DNA from: a virus
DNA: 64,000 nt
Direction: 5' to 3' (one strand)
Virus record (IMG/VR): IMGVR_UViG_3300009034_000002
Location: 62,001-126,000 of that record
Below the pieces are notes generated by a model that was not told the origin of the DNA, searched no databases, and saw nothing but the letters and a program-made list of their open reading frames with translations. The translations under genes and the position numbers were made by a program. Each line of letters begins with the position of its first letter. Positions within the stretch are counted from its first letter, which is position 1. Shown piece by piece: positions 1-8,793 of this stretch.

Positions 1-565
1 GTTTCGAGCAGTATTCAAACTTCCACCAAGAGACCAGGTTGCGCCATCGTATTCTTCCGTTGTTGCCAACCATGATCCACCAAAACTAAGCCCCGCGTTC
101 TGACTACCGCAACCGGCTAATGAGTCACGTGGTTGATTTAGGCTGCCACCAACGGTCCAAGTTGCGCCGTTATATTCCTCCGTGGCTCCCGACAAAGTGG
201 CGCCATCCCAACCGCCAAAGGAAAGACCTGCACTTTGAGTTCCAGCTCCAGCTAGATATCCACGGCCAGTATTGAGATTACCACCTAGTGACCATACTGA
301 GCCGTCGTATTCCTCGGATAATGGGGAAATGCCGTTTGTATATCCGCCAAAGGAAAGACCAGCGACTTGGGTGCCACAACCGGCTAGAAACCTTTTTTTG
401 TTGTTTAAGTTACCGCCTACAGCCCAAGAAGCTCCATTATATTCTTCCGTGTCCTTCACAAGAGTATATGCTGGGTATTCTCCACCAAAGGAGAGACCGG
501 CATTTTGTGTGCCACATCCTGCGAGCCACTTACGCGCTTTATTCAAATTGCCACCAAGTGTCCAA
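1..565 (-). repeat. In-frame tandem repeats, about 132-141 bp, kelch-like
   Basis: Coding tandem repeats of the partial gene at the left edge. Each unit encodes a copy of GGxLNxxRxxLAGCGxQxAGLSFGG and TEEYxGxxW. Unit length varies by a few codons in the segment between the two motifs. Confidence 0.85.
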
Positions 566-660
566 CCACCAACTATGTAACCAGTAGCTTTAAAATCAAG
601 GTTATTTAAAACACCCTCATTAAAGTCTTCAATTTCTGTCCAAGTTTTTGTTTGAATCAT
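1..660 (-). CDS. Kelch-like repeat fibre protein, 3' end cut by window edge
   Basis: Open from the ATG at 660 to the left edge (220 codons seen), so the C-terminus is missing. The start has a strong SD, AAAGGAGGTGA. The N-terminus MIQTKTWTEIEDF matches the MATKTWT start of the proteins at 9174 and 32329, suggesting a shared virion attachment segment. Four complete and one partial repeat of about 44 residues follow, each with LAGCGTQxAGLSFGG and TEEYxGxxW. Such repeats are common in fibre-like proteins of environmental phages and resemble kelch propeller blades. The role in receptor binding or virion decoration is inferred from that resemblance and from the neighbouring glycan genes. Confidence 0.8.
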   Translation of the reverse strand, partial: MIQTKTWTEIEDFNEGVLNNLDFKATGYIVGGWTLGGNLNKARKWLAGCGTQNAGLSFGGEYPAYTLVKDTEEYNGASWAVGGNLNNKKRFLAGCGTQVAGLSFGGYTNGISPLSEEYDGSVWSLGGNLNTGRGYLAGAGTQSAGLSFGGWDGATLSGATEEYNGATWTVGGSLNQPRDSLAGCGSQNAGLSFGGSWLATTEEYDGATWSLGGSLNTARN

Positions 661-809
661 ATCTTAAATCACCTCCTTTTCAAAACGATTTATGCAAATT
701 ATAAGTTTCTTGACGTTTTAACCGCAGTCATATGCGTTGGCATCTTAATGAACATACCTTTCAATGTTTTCATCGTGTTTAACAAATTGTCAATTAAACC
801 TTTTATCAA
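661..809 (-). other. Intergenic leader before the left-edge fibre gene
   Basis: 149 bases without a gene. Reading leftward it holds a TTGACA (788-793) with no convincing -10 at the right spacing, and a TATAAT (698-703) with no good -35. One of these may belong to a promoter for the left-edge fibre gene, but neither pair is complete. Confidence 0.3.
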
Positions 810-1226
810 TTAAGTTGGATCAACAACCTCTTCCGAAGGAAAACGGCTATCCACACCAATATGATCTGTAATACTGAACACCGGTACAGTTACTGGGTCG
901 CCAGTTTCAGGATCCGTTCCTTCATGTTCGGGCATTAATGCCTTACCAAGTGTGTCAGCATCAGCTTGTGAGATATGAGTTACATAACCGGCTCCTTCAT
1001 TCTTCACCCAGTAAGCCAAATCGACTTCATCACCAGCAATTAAACAAACCGTCCTTAAATCGGCTCCGTCCCCATAAGTTTCAACCAAGTCGTACTTATG
1101 AGCAATAAACGCGAAGTCAATATCGGGATAGTGCATATTGGGCCATTTTGTGTATGGCCTGTAACCACGTAATATATCCGTTTCAATTACCGGAACAATC
1201 TGTAAACACTTTACTATTCGTGCCAT
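810..1226 (-). CDS. Hypothetical protein, 138 aa
   Basis: Not recognised. ATG at 1226 has a strong SD (AGGAGGAGGTG). The protein is acidic and soluble, with no signal peptide, membrane segment or cysteine motif. It ends with a proline- and acid-rich tail. It lies between a fibre gene and the sugar-nucleotide genes, directly downstream of a candidate promoter (1269-1297), so it may be the first gene of a transcript that continues into the left-edge fibre gene. A small virion or fibre-accessory role is possible but unproven. Confidence 0.6.
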   Translation of the reverse strand: MARIVKCLQIVPVIETDILRGYRPYTKWPNMHYPDIDFAFIAHKYDLVETYGDGADLRTVCLIAGDEVDLAYWVKNEGAGYVTHISQADADTLGKALMPEHEGTDPETGDPVTVPVFSITDHIGVDSRFPSEEVVDPT

Positions 1227-1268
1227 CTTAACACCTCCTCCTATTATGCGTAGTATACATTCAATTAT

Positions 1269-1297
1269 ATTTTAGAATTGAACCCTTAACTTTACAA
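1269..1297 (-). promoter_or_regulatory. Candidate sigma70-like promoter TTGTAA-17-TAAAAT
   Basis: On the minus strand, -35 TTGTAA is at 1292-1297 and -10 TAAAAT at 1269-1274, with a 17-base spacer. It lies about 40 bases upstream of the ATG at 1226. The same -10 hexamer occurs at the candidates at 41678 and 63399. Confidence 0.4.
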
Positions 1298-1322
1298 ATA
1301 TTAAAATCCCAAAGGAACGTAC

Positions 1323-2507
1323 TTATTTCAAACGTTTACACTTTTCCCTTTGTCCAGACCAACGAATATCTGGAACAAGTACATACCTCTTTTCTTCGAT
1401 CCGATCTTTATATTTAATTAAATCCTTAAACATTCTTTTTAATTCATTTCTTATATCATGACTTGGCTTATAACCAAGGTCAAGTAAATGTTGATGATCG
1501 GGATTATAATAATGTTCTTCAAGTTCAATTCTTGGATTTTCAATATTCCAAATCTTACAATCTAAATCAAACTTGTTACCAACTTCTTTAACAATTTCAG
1601 CCAGTTGGTAAATTGAATATAATTCCTCAAATTGATTAAATGTTCTATATTCGCCCTTCTTTGGAGGATTTTCAAGCGCAAGGGTTAAACATTGCATTGA
1701 ATCACGTAGAGGTAAGAAGCCACGCGTCTGATGACCTTTGCCATAAGGTGTTAATTCATGCCCGATCACGGCCTGGGCAACAAATCTATTAATAGCTGTT
1801 CCGAAGCATTGGTCCACGTCAAATCGTGTTAGTAGCCGTTCATCATCTCCCATTTCATCAATTCGTGTTCCATATACTACACCTTGCATAATATCTGTAG
1901 ATCGTAGATTCCAAAATTTACAAGCCATTATGATATTGTGGGTATCATGAACTTTAGTCTGATGGTACCAACTCCCAGCTTGTCTCGGAAAGATAAGTGT
2001 ATCTTTACGTCCTCTATACTCTATGTCAAAGAAGCCTTCCGGGATGTCCACACACGGAGTGCCGTACTCGCCCATCGAACCGAGTTTAATAAGCGAGGCT
2101 CCAGGGCATGCCTCTTTCATCGCATACAGTATATTTAACGTGCCCATCAAATTATTCGTTTGAGTAAAAACACAATGGTCAACATCCAACATGGAATAAG
2201 GAGCGCTTGGCATCTCGCCAAGATGTACAATTGCATCAGGTTTAAATGATCTTAGAAGATTCCAAACAAAGTTATAGTTCGTTAGATCTCCTTTAATAAA
2301 TTGTAAACTCTTGCCATACCTCTGTCTAAATGCGTGTAGTCGCTCGGTCATTCGGTAAATTGGCGTCACGGAATGTGATCCCATTTCCGCTACCCATTCG
2401 CGTCTAAAATAGTTATCACAACCTGAGACTTCGTGTCCACGCGCTACAAGATATTGTGCTAATGCAAAACCAATATAGCCATCAACGCCGGCAATAAAGA
2501 CCCTCAC
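1323..2507 (-). CDS. sqd1: UDP-sulfoquinovose synthase (SQD1/Agl3 type)
   Basis: Extended short-chain dehydrogenase (SDR) that in known members converts UDP-glucose plus sulfite to UDP-6-sulfoquinovose. The 394-residue length is normal. The NAD-binding Rossmann motif is G7xxG10xxG13. Family hallmarks include SAPYS (101-105), KLGSMGEYGTP (141-151), YHQTK with catalytic Tyr181 and Lys185, QGVVYG (209-213), YGKGHQTRG and EEHYYN. The usual catalytic Thr in KLGTMGEYG is Ser144, a conservative change. The start is GTG at 2507, five bases after AGGAGG. It follows the UDP-glucose dehydrogenase gene with a 9-base gap, its SD overlapping that gene's stop. Assignment is by extended motif similarity recalled for plant and archaeal enzymes. 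Confidence 0.85.
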   Translation of the reverse strand: MRVFIAGVDGYIGFALAQYLVARGHEVSGCDNYFRREWVAEMGSHSVTPIYRMTERLHAFRQRYGKSLQFIKGDLTNYNFVWNLLRSFKPDAIVHLGEMPSAPYSMLDVDHCVFTQTNNLMGTLNILYAMKEACPGASLIKLGSMGEYGTPCVDIPEGFFDIEYRGRKDTLIFPRQAGSWYHQTKVHDTHNIIMACKFWNLRSTDIMQGVVYGTRIDEMGDDERLLTRFDVDQCFGTAINRFVAQAVIGHELTPYGKGHQTRGFLPLRDSMQCLTLALENPPKKGEYRTFNQFEELYSIYQLAEIVKEVGNKFDLDCKIWNIENPRIELEEHYYNPDHQHLLDLGYKPSHDIRNELKRMFKDLIKYKDRIEEKRYVLVPDIRWSGQREKCKRLK

Positions 2508-2516
2508 GACTACCTC

Positions 2517-3362
2517 CTACCAATTCTTCTTTGTTCTCCAACGTAAATTCGTTCTCCAAATTTCACTCAGTAAATAGGGGATGTAACCTAACTCTTTGAC
2601 CCTGTATATCAGTGCACGTAGATCCTTTGGCAAGCAACTTCCACCAAAGCCCAAATCTCCATTCGGTCCCGGAACGTCACACTTGCCTGGTCCAAACCGT
2701 TTATCAAGAGCTACACATTCTGCAAGTTTATCATAATTAACACCTAGGAGTTGAGCAATGTTATACATTTCGTTTGCAAAACTCACCTTCAAGGCCAAGA
2801 ATGCATTATTGAATGACTTAATTAGTTCTGCAGTTGTTAAATCGACATATATGATTGTGCAGGTAAAATCCGCTATAAGAAACACACGCTCAACCAATTC
2901 AAAAACCGCTTTTTCTTCTGTGCCAATAATAATTCTATCCGCGTTTCTCAAATCCTCAACTGCATGTTTCTCACGAAGGAACTCCGGGTTCATTGCAAAA
3001 CTAATTGTTGGATATTGTGACTTTGGATAATGAAACAGATTTGAGTACTTTGTTTCTAAGCCTTTCGTAAAACCGGCAGGCATAGTTGAACGAATTACAA
3101 TAATCAATCGTCTTTTTAATTTGAGCTCTTTTGCACGTTCCACTAGATTGTCTACCGCTTCCTTGACAATACTAACATCGCACTCGCCGGATTTCTTCAT
3201 AGGTGTAGGCACGCAAACAAAAATTACCTCAGCTTCCCTTACCATTTCATAAATTGATCCAACGTCCTTATACTTATCATATAAGTATATTTCATGATAC
3301 GGTTTTAATACCTCATGGGTTGCTCCCCCAACAAATCCAACTCCACAAATTCCAATTTTCAT
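2517..3362 (-). CDS. UDP-glucose/GDP-mannose dehydrogenase family, short form
   Basis: NAD-dependent oxidation of UDP-glucose to UDP-glucuronate is the family reaction most consistent with the pathway context. The Rossmann motif G7xG9xxG12 and the catalytic cysteine in GFGGSCLPKD (Cys243) are present, as is the LIKSFNNAF segment with the conserved Lys and Asn. At 281 residues it stops about 40 residues after the catalytic Cys and lacks the C-terminal UDP-binding domain of the usual 390-450-residue enzymes, so it may need a partner or have altered specificity. ATG at 3362 has only a weak GGGGG SD about 13 bases upstream. Confidence 0.8.
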   Translation of the reverse strand: MKIGICGVGFVGGATHEVLKPYHEIYLYDKYKDVGSIYEMVREAEVIFVCVPTPMKKSGECDVSIVKEAVDNLVERAKELKLKRRLIIVIRSTMPAGFTKGLETKYSNLFHYPKSQYPTISFAMNPEFLREKHAVEDLRNADRIIIGTEEKAVFELVERVFLIADFTCTIIYVDLTTAELIKSFNNAFLALKVSFANEMYNIAQLLGVNYDKLAECVALDKRFGPGKCDVPGPNGDLGFGGSCLPKDLRALIYRVKELGYIPYLLSEIWRTNLRWRTKKNW

Positions 3363-3377
3363 AAAGTTTGTAACCCC

Positions 3378-3968
3378 CTACTTATTCATTGTATGTGTCC
3401 AATTACCTTCAGAATCGCCAGGCTTTATCTTTCGTATACTCCACACTGATCTTGCGACTAACCAAGGCATATAACGCTTTGGAGTTGTCTCTAACAATAC
3501 GGTCCCGATAGCTGGATAAACGCCAACAGCATGAAAATCGTGACCGACCAGAAAGCCGCCCGTCTTCAGATGTGGATCCCAAGCCAGAATATCCGCACGG
3601 ACGCCTTCAAATGAATGGTCGCCATCAAGAAAGATCAAATCCGCCTTCTTCCCAAACGTTTCGGCAACCTTAGTGCTTTCATTATTTATTATTGTAATAT
3701 AGTTTGAATAATGTTTCAAGTTTTCTTTAATTGCTTCAAAGAGTTCTTCCTCCGAACATTTCCAATTGAAAGCATAGGAACCACATTCAATCGTGTAAAT
3801 ATGTCGATGTGTGGTTACACAACACTCGGCCATAACCTTTGTAAATGTTGCATCTCTTCCGGTACCAACTTCTACAATTATTGCATCGTCGGGTAAACCG
3901 CGTATAATAGCTCTGACTAACTCTTGTTCAACTATCCCCTGTGCTTTGTCAAAGATATTGAAATCCAT
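3378..3968 (-). CDS. Class I SAM-dependent methyltransferase (Methyltransf_24-like)
   Basis: Rossmann-fold methyltransferase of the small group often found in glycan clusters. Motif I is IIVEVGTGRDA (about 30-40), and an acidic post-strand segment is DLIFLDGDHSFEGVRAD, followed by GGFLVGHDFHAVGV. The substrate is probably a sugar or glycan hydroxyl, inferred from the flanking sugar-nucleotide and glycosyltransferase genes. ATG at 3968 lies 13 bases after AAAGGAGG, which overlaps the end of the upstream coding region; this suggests translational coupling. Length 196 residues. Confidence 0.65.
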   Translation of the reverse strand: MDFNIFDKAQGIVEQELVRAIIRGLPDDAIIVEVGTGRDATFTKVMAECCVTTHRHIYTIECGSYAFNWKCSEEELFEAIKENLKHYSNYITIINNESTKVAETFGKKADLIFLDGDHSFEGVRADILAWDPHLKTGGFLVGHDFHAVGVYPAIGTVLLETTPKRYMPWLVARSVWSIRKIKPGDSEGNWTHTMNK

Positions 3969-3973
3969 AAAGG

Positions 3974-4981
3974 CTATATAACCTCCTTTACCTTACCTGC
4001 AAATACTTCAAGGTCCCTTGGGCAACCAAGTTCAAACTGATCAAGTGGAGGAAGCCTTAAAAATCGCGCGGCATCTTTTACAACTTTCACTTCATGGAAC
4101 GGACTTTCCCTTTTATTAAAATAATGCACAATTCCACAAATCAAATCAATACGCAAACCATCCCTAAACTGGATCTTTTCCAATATATTCCTGACCTTTT
4201 CAAGATCAAGCTCGTTCAACAATAACGCTGCGGTCACAACAACGTCCTGATCGCCACCATATTTTTCCGCAACTTTAGCCGCGAGAATAGCCACCCGTTT
4301 AACCCATTTTTTATCACTAATGCTAATACCATGTTCTTCCAACTGTCGTATTCGAGTGTCAAGGTCAAGTCCAATGCATTGACCTGTCCAATCCGTTGTA
4401 ATTCGTGACTTCAAAGAATCCTTCCATACAAAGGAAATTTCCCATATGTCTGGGTTCTTAATTGTTGTTAATTCAAATACCAAAGGGTCTTTCTCTTTTA
4501 ATACATGTAGCCATTTCCCATCCTTTGTTGTAAATCGTTCTTGTTTCAAAAAATACCGATTTGACGTGAAGATTAACTCGTCACCAATATAATAACAAAC
4601 CCACCGGTGGTAACTAAAACCAATTAGTATCTCTAAATAACAAGACGGTAAACTGACATACCCAGCCTTACCAACTCTACACAGTTCGTCGCACATTTTA
4701 ACTGGATCTTCAACGTGTTCCAACACATGTCGACAGAAAACGAAGTCCAATGCCTTATTTTTAAATGGCAAGTCTTGACCATCACCAACAATAAAGGGTC
4801 TATGGTCTATCTTGGAGAACCACCTACCTAATTTTTCCCATCCTTTACGTCCCCCAATGGGTTTGTCAGGACCATGTAAGTCCAAACAAACATCGGTACG
4901 TTCAAACGGATTCTGACCGGAACCGACTTCAAGGACTACATCGTTTTCTTTAATTTCGTAATCGTGAATGAAATATGACAT
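3974..4981 (-). CDS. Methyltransferase fused to a degenerate HD-like domain
   Basis: The N-terminal part (about 1-150) is a class I methyltransferase: VVLEVGSGQNP is motif I and LDFVFCRHVLEHVEDP is the typical motif-II region of Methyltransf_11 proteins. The C-terminal part (about 210-335) looks like an HD-type helical bundle, but the expected His-Asp in the AALLHD position reads LLLNELD, so metal-dependent hydrolysis is unlikely. A longer reading from TTG at 4996 exists. I chose ATG at 4981 because GGGAG lies 8 bases before it and the overlap with the upstream gene disappears. A sugar methyltransferase role is inferred from context. Confidence 0.65.
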   Translation of the reverse strand: MSYFIHDYEIKENDVVLEVGSGQNPFERTDVCLDLHGPDKPIGGRKGWEKLGRWFSKIDHRPFIVGDGQDLPFKNKALDFVFCRHVLEHVEDPVKMCDELCRVGKAGYVSLPSCYLEILIGFSYHRWVCYYIGDELIFTSNRYFLKQERFTTKDGKWLHVLKEKDPLVFELTTIKNPDIWEISFVWKDSLKSRITTDWTGQCIGLDLDTRIRQLEEHGISISDKKWVKRVAILAAKVAEKYGGDQDVVVTAALLLNELDLEKVRNILEKIQFRDGLRIDLICGIVHYFNKRESPFHEVKVVKDAARFLRLPPLDQFELGCPRDLEVFAGKVKEVI

Positions 4982-4983
4982 CT

Positions 4984-5886
4984 TTAGAACTCCCAACTTT
5001 CATCATACGGAAATGGCTTCTCATCCCACTTCCATTGACTGAAGGGGTGATCCATCATAACCTCGGGATGTGGCCCATGATATTCCCTTATAAACACGCC
5101 ATTAACCCAATCGAAATCCAATGTAAATGGTAACTGATGACGAACCCACTCTTCCTTCGTCCACTTGCGGCCATCCAACTCCTTATGTGGTGTATCGTGA
5201 GAGCCCGCCAGCCTTTCCCAACCGTTCCAAATAAGCCACCTCATTTTATAAGCAATCCACTGCGGCCTCCGGACGTAACTATAATGATAAAAACTTTCCC
5301 ATAACTGAACGGCACCACCGGTAGACTTGCCTCCAAAGAAGTTCATTGCAAGATCCGGTCCAGCACAATGTACTCCATCGCCCTCGGGAACTTTTTGAAA
5401 CTTTAAATGCGACTGATGCCAACATCCTCTAGTGTCAGAATAAATTACATGTTTAAAGTCACCCCAAAAGTTCAACTTATATATCCCTATCTTTCCAGGT
5501 GATGGCCGACGACACTGTACAAGTGTACGTACCCGTTCAAATAGTTTTGCTGAATAGATCTCATCTGCATCTGTCCAAAGTATCCAGTCGCCAGGTTCAA
5601 AATGTTGCATGAAGATTTTACCAAGTTCAAGATCGGTTTTCTGCTCTTTAAGTAGTCCATACTGAATAAATTTAATCTTTCCTAACGGATCTGGAAAGTT
5701 CTTTACAATTTCCGCCGTGTTGTCAACTGAAAGTCCGTCTTCAGTGACCCACTTTGGGTTTGCCATTTTGTTCCAGCGATCAGCACATTCAATAATTACA
5801 ATTTTGTCTACTTGATGGTACAGGGAATACAAAGTATACCATATATAATCCTGTTCATTAAGTACCTTTAACGCAGCAATTAACAT
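4984..5886 (-). CDS. GT2-like glycosyltransferase
   Basis: GT-A fold glycosyltransferase candidate. KVLNEQDY near the N-terminus and the metal-binding-type DADE in WILWTDADEIY (about residue 100) fit family 2. It is a paralogue of the next gene upstream, sharing VLNExDY, VTEDGLSxDxTxEIxKNFPDPxGKI and a C-terminal HxxPFTLDFDWVNGV-like segment. An open frame extends to TTG at 5910, but ATG at 5886 follows GAGGAGGAGAGG with 8-base spacing and is preferred. Acceptor and donor are unknown; UDP-xylose, UDP-glucuronate or UDP-sulfoquinovose from the adjacent genes are reasonable donors. Confidence 0.7.
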   Translation of the reverse strand: MLIAALKVLNEQDYIWYTLYSLYHQVDKIVIIECADRWNKMANPKWVTEDGLSVDNTAEIVKNFPDPLGKIKFIQYGLLKEQKTDLELGKIFMQHFEPGDWILWTDADEIYSAKLFERVRTLVQCRRPSPGKIGIYKLNFWGDFKHVIYSDTRGCWHQSHLKFQKVPEGDGVHCAGPDLAMNFFGGKSTGGAVQLWESFYHYSYVRRPQWIAYKMRWLIWNGWERLAGSHDTPHKELDGRKWTKEEWVRHQLPFTLDFDWVNGVFIREYHGPHPEVMMDHPFSQWKWDEKPFPYDESWEF

Positions 5887-5910
5887 AAGCCTCTCCTCCT
5901 CAACGTTCAA

Positions 5911-7080
5911 TCAAAAGATTGAAAACTTCTTATAACTATACTCCCCGGACTTGAACTTTTCCATCTGCTCTTGATAATGGCTTTCAACATCCTTCATATT
6001 CAATGGCTTCCCATCCCAACACAACGCATGAAAGTATGGATGGAGATAAGGAAAAATTAGAGTTTCTGGATAATTAAAAATCTCCTTCTCGTAAAATGGT
6101 GCTATTTTTATATTATCGATATTTTTGCATGTAACACCGTTCACCCAATCCCAATTATTCTTAAAGAATACCTGATGATTGACCCATTCCTGCTCGGTAT
6201 ACTTCTTACCATCAAGTTCGCGAATATTTTTTATACAATTAGTCACAAGACACCGATCCCACCCCACGCTTACAAGATACTTCAATTTGGCGTAGATCCT
6301 CCAATCTGGCCGCGCGTATGCCATGTGACAGTAACACGGTATACGCATTCCAACTCCACCGCCACCCGGATTAGTACATTGGATTCGCACGTTGGAAGGA
6401 TTTGAATTCTCACATAGTGGATGCTTCATTTCCCTAAAGATAGTAATATCTCCATGCCATAATCCCATTGTATCCTCTAAAATAACATGTTGCAAATCGT
6501 GCCAAAACTGATACGCCATAACAGTCATCACGGTGGTCTTTGGACGTCGATACAGAAAGATTTCTTTAATTCTTCTTAACGACCAATCGTACCAAACTTC
6601 ATCACCATCTATGTGAAAGAAGATATCGCCATCGTCGATATAGGGAAACCAATAATGACCTAACTGATTTAACGTTTCCCCAAAGAAGCCTGCTTGGATA
6701 TATACAATTTTACCTTCCGGGTCCGGAAAGTTTTTTATAATCTCAGATGTGCCATCAATAGAAAGTCCATCTTCTGTAACCATTTCTGGCGCAACGCGTT
6801 TAAAGTGATTAGTGCAGCCTTCAACAATGACAATTCGATGCGCATGCGGATAAATACTCCGTAACGAAGGCTCCAAGTAGTCTGCTTCATTAAGAACTTT
6901 ATAACAAGGCACAAGACGCACTTCATCGCGTTGGGTATCGTGACTGGAAGTACGTAACGGAACCCTATTACTTTCAGCTTCTTCTCGGAAGGTTTCCTGT
7001 TTAATAATTTCATCCTCTTCTAACCAAACTACACCTTCATGTTCTTTTACAACCGCCTTTGGTGATTTACTCGTTCCCAA
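5911..7080 (-). CDS. GT2-like glycosyltransferase, paralogue of downstream gene
   Basis: GT-A type transferase of 389 residues. It has CYKVLNEADY, IVIVEG, and HIDGDEVWYD where family 2 carries its DxD. Regions VTEDGLSIDGTSEIIKNFPDPEGKI and EWVNHQVFF align with the neighbouring gene at 4984, so the pair arose by tandem duplication and then diverged. The first 35 residues before KVLNE are low-complexity and charged. A longer frame begins at 7188 inside the upstream gene. TTG at 7080 is chosen because AGGAG lies 5 bases before it, leaving a 13-base gap to the upstream stop. Confidence 0.68.
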   Translation of the reverse strand: MGTSKSPKAVVKEHEGVVWLEEDEIIKQETFREEAESNRVPLRTSSHDTQRDEVRLVPCYKVLNEADYLEPSLRSIYPHAHRIVIVEGCTNHFKRVAPEMVTEDGLSIDGTSEIIKNFPDPEGKIVYIQAGFFGETLNQLGHYWFPYIDDGDIFFHIDGDEVWYDWSLRRIKEIFLYRRPKTTVMTVMAYQFWHDLQHVILEDTMGLWHGDITIFREMKHPLCENSNPSNVRIQCTNPGGGGVGMRIPCYCHMAYARPDWRIYAKLKYLVSVGWDRCLVTNCIKNIRELDGKKYTEQEWVNHQVFFKNNWDWVNGVTCKNIDNIKIAPFYEKEIFNYPETLIFPYLHPYFHALCWDGKPLNMKDVESHYQEQMEKFKSGEYSYKKFSIF

Positions 7081-7093
7081 TGTATCTCCTCCA

Positions 7094-8059
7094 CTAACAT
7101 ATTTTTGAAATTTCACTTTCTTCCTCTGGATGATAAAATTTAAAGTACAGCTCATAAAATGCACGATAAATATCAGTTGGACGTTCAATATTATCCGTAG
7201 ACGGAATCCAAGTACGTTTATCCTTGTTCTTTATAATCCAGCTCTTAAACTCAGCTGAGATACTACCACCCTTCATTCGGCTAACAATTTGTTGGGAATC
7301 CACTATCCCATCCCTCTTCGTGATTTCTACCAACTCCTTTGCATCTTCTGGATCAATTCCACAACACTCGGGTCTTTCCAATGCAGTCAAGTACAATACC
7401 CACATTGCCGATTCCCACAGTGACTGTAACGTTTTCATCACAAACACAGGATAAGGAGCCCATAAATGTTTGTCCACGCCACTTAGTCCGCAGTGTGGAC
7501 CCGTACACTGCCAAAATAACTCAGGACATTTCTTCCATAGCCAATATCTGGTATACCATTTAAGGGGTGGGCCACTTAGATGTTCCTTAATGACGAAGCC
7601 TTTGTCCATCGGTAGATATCGAAATGGACGTTCAGGGATGCCATCCTGAATCTTAATTCCCGGTAACTGAACAACAACAATATTTTCTTTCTCGCAACGC
7701 TCAATAATTAAATCCAAATTCTCAAGTAGGGTTCGACTGGGAATTTCGTCATCCTCAAGAAATAACACCCAATCTCCCTCATTGTTCAATGATGTTAAAT
7801 AATTAATAGCGCCTTCAAAGTCATTATTCCACTCGCATTGAAACAGTTCAATATTTTTAAACCGATTTGCGCCCTTGATATCCGGAGGCTCTAAATATCC
7901 AACGCCACGTTTTGATGCATAATCTCTTATCCACTCAACTGTACCATCTGTGGAGCCGGTATCTAGAACGATTATTTTATCAACATATTCCATTACTTTT
8001 CCACAAATTAGCTTTACGTTAAACAAATGATTCCTTGTCAAAATATTTACTACTTTCAT
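7094..8059 (-). CDS. GT2 family glycosyltransferase
   Basis: Classic family 2 N-terminal signatures are present: IIVLDTGSTDGT (about 30-41) and WVLFLEDDEIPS with the acidic DxD-like cluster near residue 100. The rest (to 321) is all-soluble with several Trp/Cys pairs in the acceptor region. ATG at 8059 has GAGGTG 8 bases upstream. It is unlike the two paralogous transferases just downstream, so a different linkage is likely. Cytosolic transfer of a sugar to a growing glycan or virion protein is the inferred role. Confidence 0.75.
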   Translation of the reverse strand: MKVVNILTRNHLFNVKLICGKVMEYVDKIIVLDTGSTDGTVEWIRDYASKRGVGYLEPPDIKGANRFKNIELFQCEWNNDFEGAINYLTSLNNEGDWVLFLEDDEIPSRTLLENLDLIIERCEKENIVVVQLPGIKIQDGIPERPFRYLPMDKGFVIKEHLSGPPLKWYTRYWLWKKCPELFWQCTGPHCGLSGVDKHLWAPYPVFVMKTLQSLWESAMWVLYLTALERPECCGIDPEDAKELVEITKRDGIVDSQQIVSRMKGGSISAEFKSWIIKNKDKRTWIPSTDNIERPTDIYRAFYELYFKFYHPEEESEISKIC

Positions 8060-8126
8060 AGTCTAACACCTCATGCCGTCGACCATTTATACCCTTTAGG
8101 CGACACAATGCCTCCATCAATCATAT

Positions 8127-8789
8127 TTAACATCCTGGGCCATAGTTCAAAGAAACATCAGTTACAACAGGTGTTGCAGAAATTTTTACTTGACAAAGTA
8201 ACGTGCCAACTGCTGCACCCTCGGTCTCGTCCCAGACTCGGAACTCGTACCAATTACCCTCAATGGCATCACTACAGCTTATTGCGTATTGGTGTTCTTC
8301 ATGATAAACACCCTGCACGACCCCCCAAAGTACTGCATTACTACCCTCGTGTTCTTGACCGTCTTCGTGATTTGCCGGATTAGTTGCAGTAACGCCTTCC
8401 TCACCATGAGTTACAGCATTTCCATCTACTAAATCCGTATTACTTCCGTACTTTAACTCACCACTACTGCTTAGTGCAGCAAAACTGCCGCCGGTTGACA
8501 CATTACGCCATTCTAATCTTAAAGTACTACTGGCATCCTTATGTTCGCCACTTTCACACATCGCGGCGACAATAAATTCAGCATCCTTAAAAACATGTAC
8601 ATCGACGTCTTGACCTACTTGCCACACCCTTGTAGCATTTGCTATCCTACCACCTTTGAAATCAAAGTCTGAGCCTGCACCTATCAAGTAAGGTGGAATA
8701 GGAAGGTCTAACTTCTTGAAGACATGACAAAGGTGAATTGGCTTCCAATTCTTTAATCTTGTGTGTAGTCGGCTAAGCTTCCTTTTCAT
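8127..8789 (-). CDS. Probable virion surface protein with NYGPGC C-terminus
   Basis: No enzyme motif. After a basic N-terminal segment (1-35) the protein is beta-rich, with Gly, Ser and Asn and acidic stretches, as in fibre or decoration proteins. The C-terminus VVTDVSLNYGPGC is nearly the same as VQDVSQNYGPGC of the small protein at 32329, including the terminal Cys. Those two proteins are otherwise unrelated, so the tail may be an assembly or attachment tag. ATG at 8789 has AAGGAAGG 8 bases upstream. Lies between glycosyltransferases and a cysteine-cluster gene. Confidence 0.55.
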   Translation of the reverse strand: MKRKLSRLHTRLKNWKPIHLCHVFKKLDLPIPPYLIGAGSDFDFKGGRIANATRVWQVGQDVDVHVFKDAEFIVAAMCESGEHKDASSTLRLEWRNVSTGGSFAALSSSGELKYGSNTDLVDGNAVTHGEEGVTATNPANHEDGQEHEGSNAVLWGVVQGVYHEEHQYAISCSDAIEGNWYEFRVWDETEGAAVGTLLCQVKISATPVVTDVSLNYGPGC

Positions 8790-8793
8790 ACCT

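Noticed and set aside
1227-1268. TTCAATT/AATTGAA inverted repeat as a terminator
   Set aside because: No T-run follows on either strand and it coincides with the candidate promoter.
5887-7188. Longer starts of the two paralogous glycosyltransferases
   Set aside because: They have no SD and overlap or abut upstream genes, while TTG 7080 and ATG 5886 have AGGAG-type sites at normal spacing.
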